Assembly: GCA_902557605.1 (NCBI GenBank)
Contig: CACEAQ010000002.1
Location: 19,842 to 83,841 of the forward strand
Origin: an uncultured Pelagibacteraceae bacterium
GTDB taxonomy: Bacteria; Pseudomonadota; Alphaproteobacteria; Pelagibacterales; Pelagibacteraceae
Reading direction: 5' to 3'
DNA: 64,000 bases
Shown here: positions 42,661-51,283 of the stretch, piece after piece
How positions within the stretch are numbered: the stretch's first letter is position 1
Layout of the letters: the number at the start of each line of letters is the position of its first letter
Notes under the pieces: model-generated
Database searches by the model: none
What the model was told of the DNA's origin: nothing
What the model saw: the letters and a program-made list of their open reading frames with translations, nothing else
Translations under genes and position numbers: made by a program

Positions 42661-43146
42661 GTGAAGCGTAATAAACTGAATAATAAAGTAGCAATTATTA
42701 TGGGATCTCAATCAGATCATTCCATAATGAAAGAATGCGCAAAAATTTTAAATACTCTCAAAATAAAATATCAAATTTCAATAGTAAGTGCGCACAGAAC
42801 ACCAAAAAGAATGTTTGAATTTGCAGAGTCAGCCTCAAAAAATGGTTTTGGTGTTATTGTAGCTGGAGCAGGAGGTTCAGCACATTTACCCGGCATGGTA
42901 GCGTCATTATCTTCCTTGCCAGTTATTGGAGTTCCGATTGAGTCAAAAAAATTGAAAGGTTTAGATAGCTTATTATCAATAGTGCAAATGCCGCGAGGTT
43001 GTCCGGTAGCAACAATGGCTATAAACGGATCAATGAATGCTGGTTTACTCGCAGCTTCAATTATTGGAAATTTTGACGAAAAAATTAAATCAAATTTAGA
43101 AAAATGGAAACGTTTACAAACTAAATCTATTAAAAAAAAACCTTAA
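42661..43146 (+). CDS. purE: 5-(carboxyamino)imidazole ribonucleotide mutase
   Basis: VAIIMGSQSDHSIMKECAKIL, SAHRTPKRM, AGAGGSAHLPGMVAS; GTG start. Confidence 0.95.
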   Translation: MKRNKLNNKVAIIMGSQSDHSIMKECAKILNTLKIKYQISIVSAHRTPKRMFEFAESASKNGFGVIVAGAGGSAHLPGMVASLSSLPVIGVPIESKKLKGLDSLLSIVQMPRGCPVATMAINGSMNAGLLAASIIGNFDEKIKSNLEKWKRLQTKSIKKKP

Positions 43147-43150
43147 CAAA

Positions 43151-44194
43151 ATGTCAATAAGAGTCCTAGGAGTTATTGGTTCAGGTCAACTTGGTTCATT
43201 GTTATGCCAGGCTGCAAAAAAACTTAATATAAAAACTATAGTAATATCAGATGACGAAAATGGTCCAGCGCAAAAATATTCAGATAAATTTATTTTTTCG
43301 AAATATGATAACAAAAACAAGATTAAAGAATTTATAAGTGAAGTAGATATTATAACTTATGAATTTGAAAATATTCCAATAAATGTTTTAAAAGAGATAG
43401 ATAAAGAAAAAAAGGTCTTACCTAAACCTGAAATAAATAAAATAATTCAAAATAGAAAACTAGAAAAAACTTTTGTCAATGATTTAGGTATTAAAACTAC
43501 AGACTGGGCTTTTATCGAACAGGCTGGAGATGTCGAAAAAAATAAAAACTTATTGCCCGGAATTTTAAAATCAAATACACTTGGTTATGATGGACATGGA
43601 CAATATGTTTTAAACTCTCTTGATGATGTAAAAAAAGATTGGTGTTTTACTGCTGATTATATTTTAGAAAAAAAGGTAAATTTAAAAAAAGAAGTATCAG
43701 TTGTAATAACAAGATACTTAAATGGTGAAACTTATATTTATGAGCCTATAGAAAATATTCATAAAGACCAAATCTTAAATCATTCAAAAATCCCTGCAGA
43801 CATAAATAAAGAAATTTTTGTTAAAGCACAGAGTAATGCAAAACTTATTTCAGAAAAATTAGATTATGTTGGCACGATGTGCGTTGAATATTTCATCGAT
43901 CAAGACGATAATTTGTTAGTCAATGAAATTGCCCCAAGAGTTCATAATTCAGGCCACCTAACAATAAATGCGTTTTCTATAAGTCAATTTTCTGGACACG
44001 TTGCAGCTGTGTGCAATCTTGGAGTAAAAAAAGTTAAAAAAATTTGTAACGCTGAAATGTTTAATGTCTTAGGAAAAGATATTGAAGCTTATAGATCCAA
44101 AACATTTAGTAAAAATGAATTTTTTTACGATTACGGCAAAAAATCAATTAAAGATAAAAGAAAAATGGGACACCTTACGGTTTTAAAAAAATGA
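43151..44194 (+). CDS. purK: 5-(carboxyamino)imidazole ribonucleotide synthase
   Basis: GVIGSGQLGSLLCQAAKKL, TYEFENIP, NEIAPRVHNSGHLTINA. Confidence 0.95.
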   Translation: MSIRVLGVIGSGQLGSLLCQAAKKLNIKTIVISDDENGPAQKYSDKFIFSKYDNKNKIKEFISEVDIITYEFENIPINVLKEIDKEKKVLPKPEINKIIQNRKLEKTFVNDLGIKTTDWAFIEQAGDVEKNKNLLPGILKSNTLGYDGHGQYVLNSLDDVKKDWCFTADYILEKKVNLKKEVSVVITRYLNGETYIYEPIENIHKDQILNHSKIPADINKEIFVKAQSNAKLISEKLDYVGTMCVEYFIDQDDNLLVNEIAPRVHNSGHLTINAFSISQFSGHVAAVCNLGVKKVKKICNAEMFNVLGKDIEAYRSKTFSKNEFFYDYGKKSIKDKRKMGHLTVLKK

Positions 44195-45004
44195 TTATTT
44201 AATTGTTATTCTATGCATAACTCTTCTGCAGTTCTTTATTTCACTAGCCATATGTAGAATACTCAAATTATCCCAAAGACAGATATCACCTTTGGTCCAC
44301 TCATATGAAAATATAAAATCTTCTTTGTTTACGTGATCTACTAAATAATTTTTTAAATATTCAGCTTCGTCTTTCTTTACATTTTTAATCTTCATTAAAT
44401 GTCCCGGAGATACATAAAGAGTTTTTTTTCCATCCACAGTAATAACTATTGGATGTTCGGCTTCCATACTTTCTGAAGATTTTATTCCCATTTCTTTTTC
44501 TCGTTCAAGTCTTGTTATTGCTATCGGACCTGCCGATGAAAAAACTCCAGTAGCGTCTTTAATTTTTTCTTTAATGTCGTCTGGTAATTTTTCATAAGCA
44601 TTAAAGCCAGATGAGAATATAGTATTACCTTGGCCAACTGGTATCTCTATTCCCATTAACATTGTATATCTAGGTCTATCATTAGCTAAGTAACTTGTAT
44701 CCTGATGAAGCCAGCTAGAGCCGAAACTTAAATTTTTATCATCAGGCTTTCTTTCGATTACATTTATAAATGGAAATTTTTCGTCTAAACCTTTAAGTCT
44801 TGGATATACTACGGGTTGACCAATATTCTTTGCAAAATTTTGATAGGTTTCAGGATCAAGATTTTGTTCTTTTATAAATATAACTCCATACTTATTTAAA
44901 ATCTTTTTTATTTCTGTTGCTTGATCTTGATCTAGGGATTTTAAATTAATGTCATTGATGTAAGCTCCAACATTATTTTTTCCCGGTGAGATTGATAAAT
45001 TCAT
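44195..45004 (-). CDS. TauD/TfdA-family Fe(II)/2-oxoglutarate dioxygenase
   Basis: SSWLHQDTSYLANDRPRYTML (HxD), GDICLWDNLSILHMA, RVMHRITI. Confidence 0.87.
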   Translation of the reverse strand: MNLSISPGKNNVGAYINDINLKSLDQDQATEIKKILNKYGVIFIKEQNLDPETYQNFAKNIGQPVVYPRLKGLDEKFPFINVIERKPDDKNLSFGSSWLHQDTSYLANDRPRYTMLMGIEIPVGQGNTIFSSGFNAYEKLPDDIKEKIKDATGVFSSAGPIAITRLEREKEMGIKSSESMEAEHPIVITVDGKKTLYVSPGHLMKIKNVKKDEAEYLKNYLVDHVNKEDFIFSYEWTKGDICLWDNLSILHMASEIKNCRRVMHRITIK

Positions 45005-45631
45005 TTAGTTCAAAGGTTTAATTAAAGTTGGGTCATTATTTACCGGATTATTAACATCTTTTGATATCTCATGAAACTTTAAATTGGGTGGTTTAATAGA
45101 GTTTAATATTTCCATAGCATCTTTTTTAATGTTCAAATAATTATTAATCTGGCTTTGATTAATAATCATTGGCTCTCTGTGATGGATGGTACTAATTTTT
45201 TCAGTTGCTTCTCTTGTAATTATACAAAACTGGTCATTCTGATATATCCCGGCAAAATACATCAATTCATCATCCTCTTTTGAAAAATAATAGGGAGTTT
45301 TTGTTTTATCTTCCCTTTTCCATTCATAATACCCATCAGCTGGAATAATACATCTTGATGTCTGGATAAGATTCTTAAAAGTAACCTTTTCCATAAGGGT
45401 TTCTCTTCTTGCATTAATAAGGGGAGAAAACTTATCTAATTTTTTAGACCAACTCGGAACTAATCCCCACTCATAGAGCTCAAGAGCCTTACCGTTTGAA
45501 TAGGATTTTATTACAGGTAACTTTTGAGTCGGGTGTGCATTATAATTATCTGTATCCTCAACCTTAATAATAGTTTTTACCAAATCAACGGTTTTAGTAA
45601 CCGGTTTCCGAATGCTATATCTTCCACACAT
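45005..45631 (-). CDS. SOS response-associated peptidase (SRAP/HMCES/YedK family)
   Basis: MCGRYSIRKP (catalytic Cys2), NARRETL, CIIPADGYYEWKRE. Confidence 0.93.
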   Translation of the reverse strand: MCGRYSIRKPVTKTVDLVKTIIKVEDTDNYNAHPTQKLPVIKSYSNGKALELYEWGLVPSWSKKLDKFSPLINARRETLMEKVTFKNLIQTSRCIIPADGYYEWKREDKTKTPYYFSKEDDELMYFAGIYQNDQFCIITREATEKISTIHHREPMIINQSQINNYLNIKKDAMEILNSIKPPNLKFHEISKDVNNPVNNDPTLIKPLN

Positions 45632-45741
45632 TATTTATTTTTTCTCTCTCTTTTAAGTTTTCTCTTTTCTTTTAAAGATAACTTTGCTTTTTTCATAAAG
45701 TTTCTATCTTTTTGACTTTTACCCGAATATCTTTTTGACAT
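45631..45741 (-). CDS. Short basic ORF, 36 aa, overlapping the SRAP start codon
   Basis: MSKRYSGKSQKDRNFMKKAKLSLKEKRKLKRERKNK*; stop overlaps the SRAP ATG as TAATG. Confidence 0.45.
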   Translation of the reverse strand: MSKRYSGKSQKDRNFMKKAKLSLKEKRKLKRERKNK

Positions 45742-45743
45742 AC

Positions 45744-46580
45744 TTATTCATCTATTATTTCATGTAATTGCTCACCAAGTCCATCTACTTTTAAGTGAAG
45801 TTTGTCACCTGGCTTTAAAAATTCAGGTTTTTCCATTTCCATTGCCGTACCCGCAGGTGTCCCGGTAGTGATAATTGTCCCAGGATATAAAGTCATAAAT
45901 TGACTTAAGTGAGAAATTAAAAAATTGAAATTAAAAATCATTCTTTCTGTATTTCCAGTTTGTCTTCTGTTGCCATTTACATCTAACACTAAATTAATAT
46001 TATTTAAGTTTTTTATCTCATCTTTGGTCACAAGAAAGGGCCCTGTTGGTCCTGCTATAGATTTACCTTTGATCCATTGACCACCTCTTTCTTTTTGCCA
46101 AGACCTTTCAGATATGTCATTAACGATACAATAGCCAAATACATAATCTTGAGCATTTTCCTCTAAAATATATTTGCCTTCACGACCAATAATCATTCCA
46201 ACTTCAACTTCGTAATCCATTTTATTAGCAGATTTAGGTTTTACTATTTGATCATTAGGACCCTGAATACATCCTGAACTTTTATTAAAAACAATTGGTT
46301 CAGTTGGTAATTTTGATTTGGTGCCTTCTGCATGTGCTTTATAGTTTAAACCTATTGCTAAAAAATCTACGGGATTTGAGATGCAAGCGCCAATTCTAAT
46401 GTTTGAGTTAATTTCCTTTAGTTCAGATAATTTAATTCTTTTTAATTTATTTAATTGTTCTTCATTAATTGTCTGTGGATTTAAATCTTTAATATGATCT
46501 GATAAATCCCTAATGACATTATTATCATCTAAAGCAGCAACAATTTCACTTCCTAATTCACCAACTCTTAATAATTTCAT
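45744..46580 (-). CDS. Fumarylacetoacetate hydrolase family protein
   Basis: AIGLNYKAHAEG, DYEVEVGMIIGREGKYI, GTIITTGTPAGTAM. Confidence 0.92.
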   Translation of the reverse strand: MKLLRVGELGSEIVAALDDNNVIRDLSDHIKDLNPQTINEEQLNKLKRIKLSELKEINSNIRIGACISNPVDFLAIGLNYKAHAEGTKSKLPTEPIVFNKSSGCIQGPNDQIVKPKSANKMDYEVEVGMIIGREGKYILEENAQDYVFGYCIVNDISERSWQKERGGQWIKGKSIAGPTGPFLVTKDEIKNLNNINLVLDVNGNRRQTGNTERMIFNFNFLISHLSQFMTLYPGTIITTGTPAGTAMEMEKPEFLKPGDKLHLKVDGLGEQLHEIIDE

Positions 46581-46604
46581 TGATTAATTTTATTCTTGGA
46601 ACCG

Positions 46605-47051
46605 CTATTTTACAAATCTTTTGATTCTTTCCTCAGTAGTCGTTTCAGGACCAGAGTAAGGTGTTTCGTAACTATTAGTCCTTGTTAGAACATCAATACC
46701 CTTAGTAAAAATAAAGATAAAAAAAACAATAAAAAAGACCGCAAATATTTTTGCAGGATTATAATTCCCAGATTGAAAAACACTGACTGGTTGTTCTTGT
46801 TTTTTGTGAAAAAATTTAAATGTCAGGTAAACTGCTATGATTAATCCAATATGCGCCATAACTACTCCAGCCCAACCAAAAATAAAAGAGGTTACGCTAA
46901 ATACATAGAGGCTAAACACAGTGGACCAAACAAAAGACAAAACAATTAAAATTTGAAGCCTTACAGACTTTGGCAAGCTTCTTAAGTCGTTTTTACTATC
47001 ATCAAACATGATGTTAGCTGCTTCAGTCATCCAATTTTTAAAACTTTCCAT
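46605..47051 (-). CDS. Hypothetical membrane protein
   Basis: 148 aa, three hydrophobic segments, no recognised family. Confidence 0.7.
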   Translation of the reverse strand: MESFKNWMTEAANIMFDDSKNDLRSLPKSVRLQILIVLSFVWSTVFSLYVFSVTSFIFGWAGVVMAHIGLIIAVYLTFKFFHKKQEQPVSVFQSGNYNPAKIFAVFFIVFFIFIFTKGIDVLTRTNSYETPYSGPETTTEERIKRFVK

Positions 47052-47089
47052 AACTGTCTTATATACTTTTTAAATTGAAATTTAAATTG

Positions 47090-47668
47090 TTATAAATTTC
47101 GCACTAGTTTTCTAACTTTTTCCATATGTGAATTAAATTTTTCTTGTGTCATGCCTGGTAAAACCTCATAAAATCTTATGTAGGTTGTTTCCATTCCACC
47201 AAGCTTTAAAACTCCTGCTTTAATTCTCCTAAATGGAATATTTTGAAACCAGGTTTGAATTGAAAACCAATTTCCTCCGTAAGACATCGACATTATAGCC
47301 TTTCTACCTTTCATCGCACCTGCAACAGGGTAACCCCAATTGCCAACAAGTCTTTTAAAAGAAAAAAACCATTTAGGAGCTAAAGTCAAATCAATCCAAT
47401 TTTCTAAAATTGCAGTTGCTCTCAGATTATAACAAGGTGAAATCATAAATAATACATCACTAGCTTCTAGTCTTTTTCTATAATCTAAAATTTGATCATT
47501 AGGGCCAGAACCATCAAAAAAAGGAATCGGTTTTTCTTCATGTAAATTAATTAAATCAATTTGATAACCTAATTTTTTTGCTTCTTCGACAAAAGTATCT
47601 CTTACGGAAGCATTAAATGATTTTTTTATGTCGTGATGGCCATAAACAATAAAAATTTTTTTAGACAT
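47090..47668 (-). CDS. NAD(P)H-quinone oxidoreductase / flavodoxin-fold family
   Basis: KKIFIVYGHHDIKKSFNASVRDTFVEEAKKLGYQIDLINLHEE; MISPCYNLRATAILENWIDL. Confidence 0.8.
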   Translation of the reverse strand: MSKKIFIVYGHHDIKKSFNASVRDTFVEEAKKLGYQIDLINLHEEKPIPFFDGSGPNDQILDYRKRLEASDVLFMISPCYNLRATAILENWIDLTLAPKWFFSFKRLVGNWGYPVAGAMKGRKAIMSMSYGGNWFSIQTWFQNIPFRRIKAGVLKLGGMETTYIRFYEVLPGMTQEKFNSHMEKVRKLVRNL

Positions 47669-47670
47669 CT

Positions 47671-47826
47671 TTATTTGTCTATATCATTTTTTTCGTTTTT
47701 TCGTATTAGAAATCCCGAACCTATCCCCACTGCAATGGCTGATATAACCCACGAGTATTCTTGTTCGCTGAAAAGAACTAATAGACCAAAACCTATAATG
47801 ATTACTCCTAAAAGCTTATTATCCAT
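47671..47826 (-). CDS. Short membrane ORF, 51 aa
   Basis: MDNKLLGVIIIGFGLLVLFSEQEYSWVISAIAVGIGSGFLIRKNEKNDIDK*: two TM-like segments, directly upstream of the flavodoxin-fold gene. Confidence 0.55.
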   Translation of the reverse strand: MDNKLLGVIIIGFGLLVLFSEQEYSWVISAIAVGIGSGFLIRKNEKNDIDK

Positions 47827-47860
47827 TGACAAATATAAACCTTATATTAAAGTTTACTTA

Positions 47861-47947
47861 CCCATCTGTCATGGGAAAAAAGACTCGGCATTCGACATGC
47901 CGGACCTATAAAGGGTTGCAAAGTCGGTAGAAATGAAAGGAGTTGCT
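47861..47947 (+). ncRNA. Candidate structured 5' leader
   Basis: Hairpins CCCAT-ctgtc-ATGGG (47861-47875) and CGGCAT-tcgac-ATGCCG (47886-47902), possible third stem ACC-tataaag-GGT, then AAAGGAG. Confidence 0.45.
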
Positions 47948-48139
47948 ATGAATAGATTTAGCAAACTGTATGGAAATTCTGCCGTTAAAAAAGCTGAGCA
48001 GAAACTCTCAATGCAGTTAAGTAAAAACCAAAAAGCCCCCGAGGCTAACGCCAATGGAACGGCTGGTTATATGGTTAAAAACGGAAAAAATTCCGGAAAA
48101 ATTTTGAAGCATTTAAAAACCGATAAAAATCAGCTTTAA
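47948..48139 (+). CDS. Small protein of unknown function (63 aa)
   Basis: MNRFSKLYGNSAVKKAEQKLSMQLSKNQKAPEANANGTAGYMVKNGKNSGKILKHLKTDKNQL; AAAGGAG RBS before ATG 47948. Confidence 0.65.
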   Translation: MNRFSKLYGNSAVKKAEQKLSMQLSKNQKAPEANANGTAGYMVKNGKNSGKILKHLKTDKNQL

Positions 48140-48149
48140 ACTTTTATAG

Positions 48150-48173
48150 GGTGGGGACTTTAAAATCCCCACT
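48150..48173 (+). terminator. Hairpin after the small ORF (no clear U-tract)
   Basis: GTGGGGA-ctttaaaa-TCCCCAC. Confidence 0.5.
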
Positions 48174-48194
48174 CAAGTCTTTAATATCCTCTTA

Positions 48195-49286
48195 ATGGAA
48201 AAACAAAATTTTTATGATCTTAATTTTGATCAACTAAAAGCTTTTTTAATTGAAAAAGGAGAAGTAGAGCCAAAAAAAGCAAAGATGAGGTCTCAACAAC
48301 TTTTTAATGCAGTTTATAAAAAAAATATTAAAAGTTTTGATGAGCTTACCACATTCGGAGTTGAACTTAGAGGTAAGATCAAAGATTTGATTAGTTTAGA
48401 AAAACCAAAAATTATAGATGTTCAAAAATCTAAAGACGGGACAATAAAATTTCTTTTAGAGCTTAAAGATAAACGCAATGTTGAGACAGTCCTCATTCCT
48501 GATAAATCTCAAAGCAGATATACAATATGTTTATCTGTATCAGTGGGTTGTTATCTCTCTTGCGAATTTTGTGCAACAGCTCAAATTTCAAAAAAATTAG
48601 TAAGGAACTTATCACCAGGGGAAATAATATCACAAATAATTTTAAGTAAAGATTATATTAATGATTGGTCAACACAAAAAAAAATAACCAATCAAGTATT
48701 GATGGGTGAAGGCTCGCCTTTTCTGAACTTAGATAATGTTAAAGTTGCTATAGACAATTCAAAAAATAAAGATGGCTTGGAGTTCGGAAGAACTAGAATT
48801 ACAGTAAGTACAGTAGGAGTAGGAACTAAAAAAGATAATTTAGATGCTATTGAATGGGCTGCAAATGAATTAGATGTTTATCTTGCGTGGAGTTTACATA
48901 GTTCTATACCAAAACACAGATCAGAATTAATGCCAATTAATGATAAATATTCAATTAATTCATTATTACCAAAACTAAAAAAATATTATGAAAAAACAAA
49001 ATTGCCAATTTTTATCGAATGGATATGTTTAGATGAAAACCTAACGGATGAACATGCTAGAGAATTAATTAAGATTATGAAAAAAGTTCCCTCAAAATTG
49101 AATTTAATTGAGTTTAATCCTTTATCAAATAAAGATTTCAAACCAGCAACTCAAGAAAATATTGATAGGTTTTCTAAAACAATTCAAGAAGCTGGATTCC
49201 TTTCTTTGTTCAGAAAAAGTAGGGGTAGAGACATAAATGCATCTTGTGGATCGTTAGCGAATAGTAAAGCTATACTTAATGGATAA
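48195..49286 (+). CDS. rlmN: 23S rRNA (adenine2503-C2)-methyltransferase RlmN
   Basis: SVSVGCYLSCEFCATAQ (radical SAM CxxxCxxC), VLMGEGSPFLNLDNV, SRGRDINASCGSLA. Confidence 0.92.
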   Translation: MEKQNFYDLNFDQLKAFLIEKGEVEPKKAKMRSQQLFNAVYKKNIKSFDELTTFGVELRGKIKDLISLEKPKIIDVQKSKDGTIKFLLELKDKRNVETVLIPDKSQSRYTICLSVSVGCYLSCEFCATAQISKKLVRNLSPGEIISQIILSKDYINDWSTQKKITNQVLMGEGSPFLNLDNVKVAIDNSKNKDGLEFGRTRITVSTVGVGTKKDNLDAIEWAANELDVYLAWSLHSSIPKHRSELMPINDKYSINSLLPKLKKYYEKTKLPIFIEWICLDENLTDEHARELIKIMKKVPSKLNLIEFNPLSNKDFKPATQENIDRFSKTIQEAGFLSLFRKSRGRDINASCGSLANSKAILNG

Positions 49287-50229
49287 TTTACATATTTTTT
49301 TAGGCGCAACAGTGGCGGATGCAGCAACTAGACCTTTACATTGGGTGTACGATCCAAAAAAGCTAAAGAAATACATTAAGGGAAAAAAAGAAATAGCTTT
49401 TTTGAAAAAAAATAAAAGTCCTTTCTATAACATTAAAACTGGAAATGTCTCTGGATATAATGACGTTGGACAGGTAATGTTTAGGACTTTGCTTTCTTCA
49501 AAGAAAAAAAAAGATGTTCTTAAAAATTTCAAAAAAAATGTAATTAAAAACTTTGGTCCAGGCTCAAATTATTGGAAAAATTTAAAACTGAGAAAAAAAT
49601 ATAAAAAAGTGAAATGGAAAAAACCTATGAATGGTCCATGGATTCATCAGAATATCTTAGAGACTATACAAAATATCAAATCTAAGAAAATTATCACTGG
49701 TGGTACTAAAGTAAACGAGTCCGATGGTTATTGTGCTGCTTTGCCTTATTTTCTTTTCAACGATAAAGAAAAAGAAATTAAAAAGGTTATTAAATCTGTA
49801 GCTAATTCAAGAATAAATGAAAAATATGCTTTATCTAAGTTAAAGATCATAGATTTAGCTAATAAAAAAAATAGAAATCCTGTTCAATCTTTTGTTAAAA
49901 AATACAAAAAAAATAAATATTTTAAAGACGTAATTACAAACATTAAAAAAGTTTTAAAACTAAAAAACCAAAATCATATATTGACTGTAAGAAAGTTTGG
50001 AAAAGCTTGTAGTTATCCTGGTACATTTATGGGATCAATTCACGCGATTATAACATCCAACAGTTATAAATCTGCTATTACAAAAACGATTAAAGCTGGT
50101 GGTTGCAATTGTTCAAGAGCAAATTTTGTTGGAGCATATTTTGCAGCATTAAAACCAGAAAGTATTCCAAGCCACTGGGTTAGAAGAACTTTGCCAGCAA
50201 AAAATATTTTGAAATATATTAATTCTTAA
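49279..50229 (+). CDS. ADP-ribosylglycohydrolase / J1-crystallin-like protein
   Basis: LGATVADAATRPLHWVYDPKKL; AGGCNCSRANFVGAYFAAL; overlaps rlmN by 8 nt. Confidence 0.72.
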   Translation: MDNLHIFLGATVADAATRPLHWVYDPKKLKKYIKGKKEIAFLKKNKSPFYNIKTGNVSGYNDVGQVMFRTLLSSKKKKDVLKNFKKNVIKNFGPGSNYWKNLKLRKKYKKVKWKKPMNGPWIHQNILETIQNIKSKKIITGGTKVNESDGYCAALPYFLFNDKEKEIKKVIKSVANSRINEKYALSKLKIIDLANKKNRNPVQSFVKKYKKNKYFKDVITNIKKVLKLKNQNHILTVRKFGKACSYPGTFMGSIHAIITSNSYKSAITKTIKAGGCNCSRANFVGAYFAALKPESIPSHWVRRTLPAKNILKYINS

Positions 50230-50245
50230 TGTGGTATATTAACCT

Positions 50246-51274
50246 ATGGATTCGTTAATTATAGTTTTAATCGTATTATTGGTTGTTATTAATCTTGCAG
50301 TTATTTTTTTCTTAATAAGAAATAAGCCTGAAAAACCAATAAACCCAGAGCAGACTTTTAAAGATGAATTCAATTCATTTAAAGAAACCTTTGGTCAATC
50401 TTTTGGCTCTATGAGTAAAGAAATTGCTAAAGATATGACTGGAGCTTTGACTAAAGTTGATGAAAAAGTTTCAGTTTTTAATCAGCAAGTAAGTGAGCTC
50501 AATAAAAGTCAAGATAACTTTAGTAGAATTTTAAGTGGAGTTAAAACCTATGGGACACTTGCAGAATTTGGATTAGGTGCTCTTCTTAAAGATTTATTAC
50601 CAGCATCTCAATTTATTGCTAATGCAAAAATGAAAGATGATACGTCAGAAACAGTTGAATTTGCTATAAAACTTCAAGATGTTTTATTACCCATAGACAG
50701 TCATTGGCCTGTAGAAAAATATAAAGCAATTGATGACGCTTACAATTCTAATAACAAAGAGGCTCAAACAGAGGCGAGAAAAGATTTAGCTGCAGCTTTT
50801 AGATTGAAAGCTAAAATGGTAAACTCTAAATACATAGCGCCTCCTAAAAGTACAGATTTTGCGATCGTTTACGTTCCTACTGAAGGATTATTCTCAGAAC
50901 TTTCAAGCTATAGAGATCCAAAAACAAAAGAACTTTTATTACAAGAGCTTAGAACAAAATATAAAGTAACAGTTTCTGGTCCTAATACTTTATCTGCTTT
51001 GTTACAATCTTATCATTTAGGATTTCAAACACTAAAAGTTCAACAGCATGCAACTCAAATCTATAGTGACTTAAGAAATGTAAGCTCTAGGTTTGAAAAA
51101 CATTTTGATGGGATTAAAGACTTAAGAAAGAAATTAGAACAGGCCATGGCTGCAACCGATGGTTTTGGTAGAGACGCGAGATCTATAATGAATACGCTTG
51201 GGAATATAAAAGATCCAGAGCAAGTAACAGATTCCTTGAAAGAAAATCCAGAAAAGATAAAAGTTTTAAAGTAA
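50246..51274 (+). CDS. rmuC: DNA recombination protein RmuC
   Basis: N-terminal TM; VEFAIKLQDVLLPIDSHWPVEKY; DFAIVYVPTEGLFSEL; ALLQSYHLGFQTLKVQ. Confidence 0.92.
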   Translation: MDSLIIVLIVLLVVINLAVIFFLIRNKPEKPINPEQTFKDEFNSFKETFGQSFGSMSKEIAKDMTGALTKVDEKVSVFNQQVSELNKSQDNFSRILSGVKTYGTLAEFGLGALLKDLLPASQFIANAKMKDDTSETVEFAIKLQDVLLPIDSHWPVEKYKAIDDAYNSNNKEAQTEARKDLAAAFRLKAKMVNSKYIAPPKSTDFAIVYVPTEGLFSELSSYRDPKTKELLLQELRTKYKVTVSGPNTLSALLQSYHLGFQTLKVQQHATQIYSDLRNVSSRFEKHFDGIKDLRKKLEQAMAATDGFGRDARSIMNTLGNIKDPEQVTDSLKENPEKIKVLK

Positions 51275-51283
51275 ACATTAATT

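Noticed and set aside
47633-47911. 92-aa plus-strand ORF
   Set aside because: Overlaps the start of the flavodoxin-fold gene and the better-supported minus-strand 51-aa membrane ORF; no RBS or family signature
47869-48054. 61-aa minus-strand ORF opposite the 63-aa protein
   Set aside because: The plus-strand ORF has a good SD and structured leader; the minus ORF has neither
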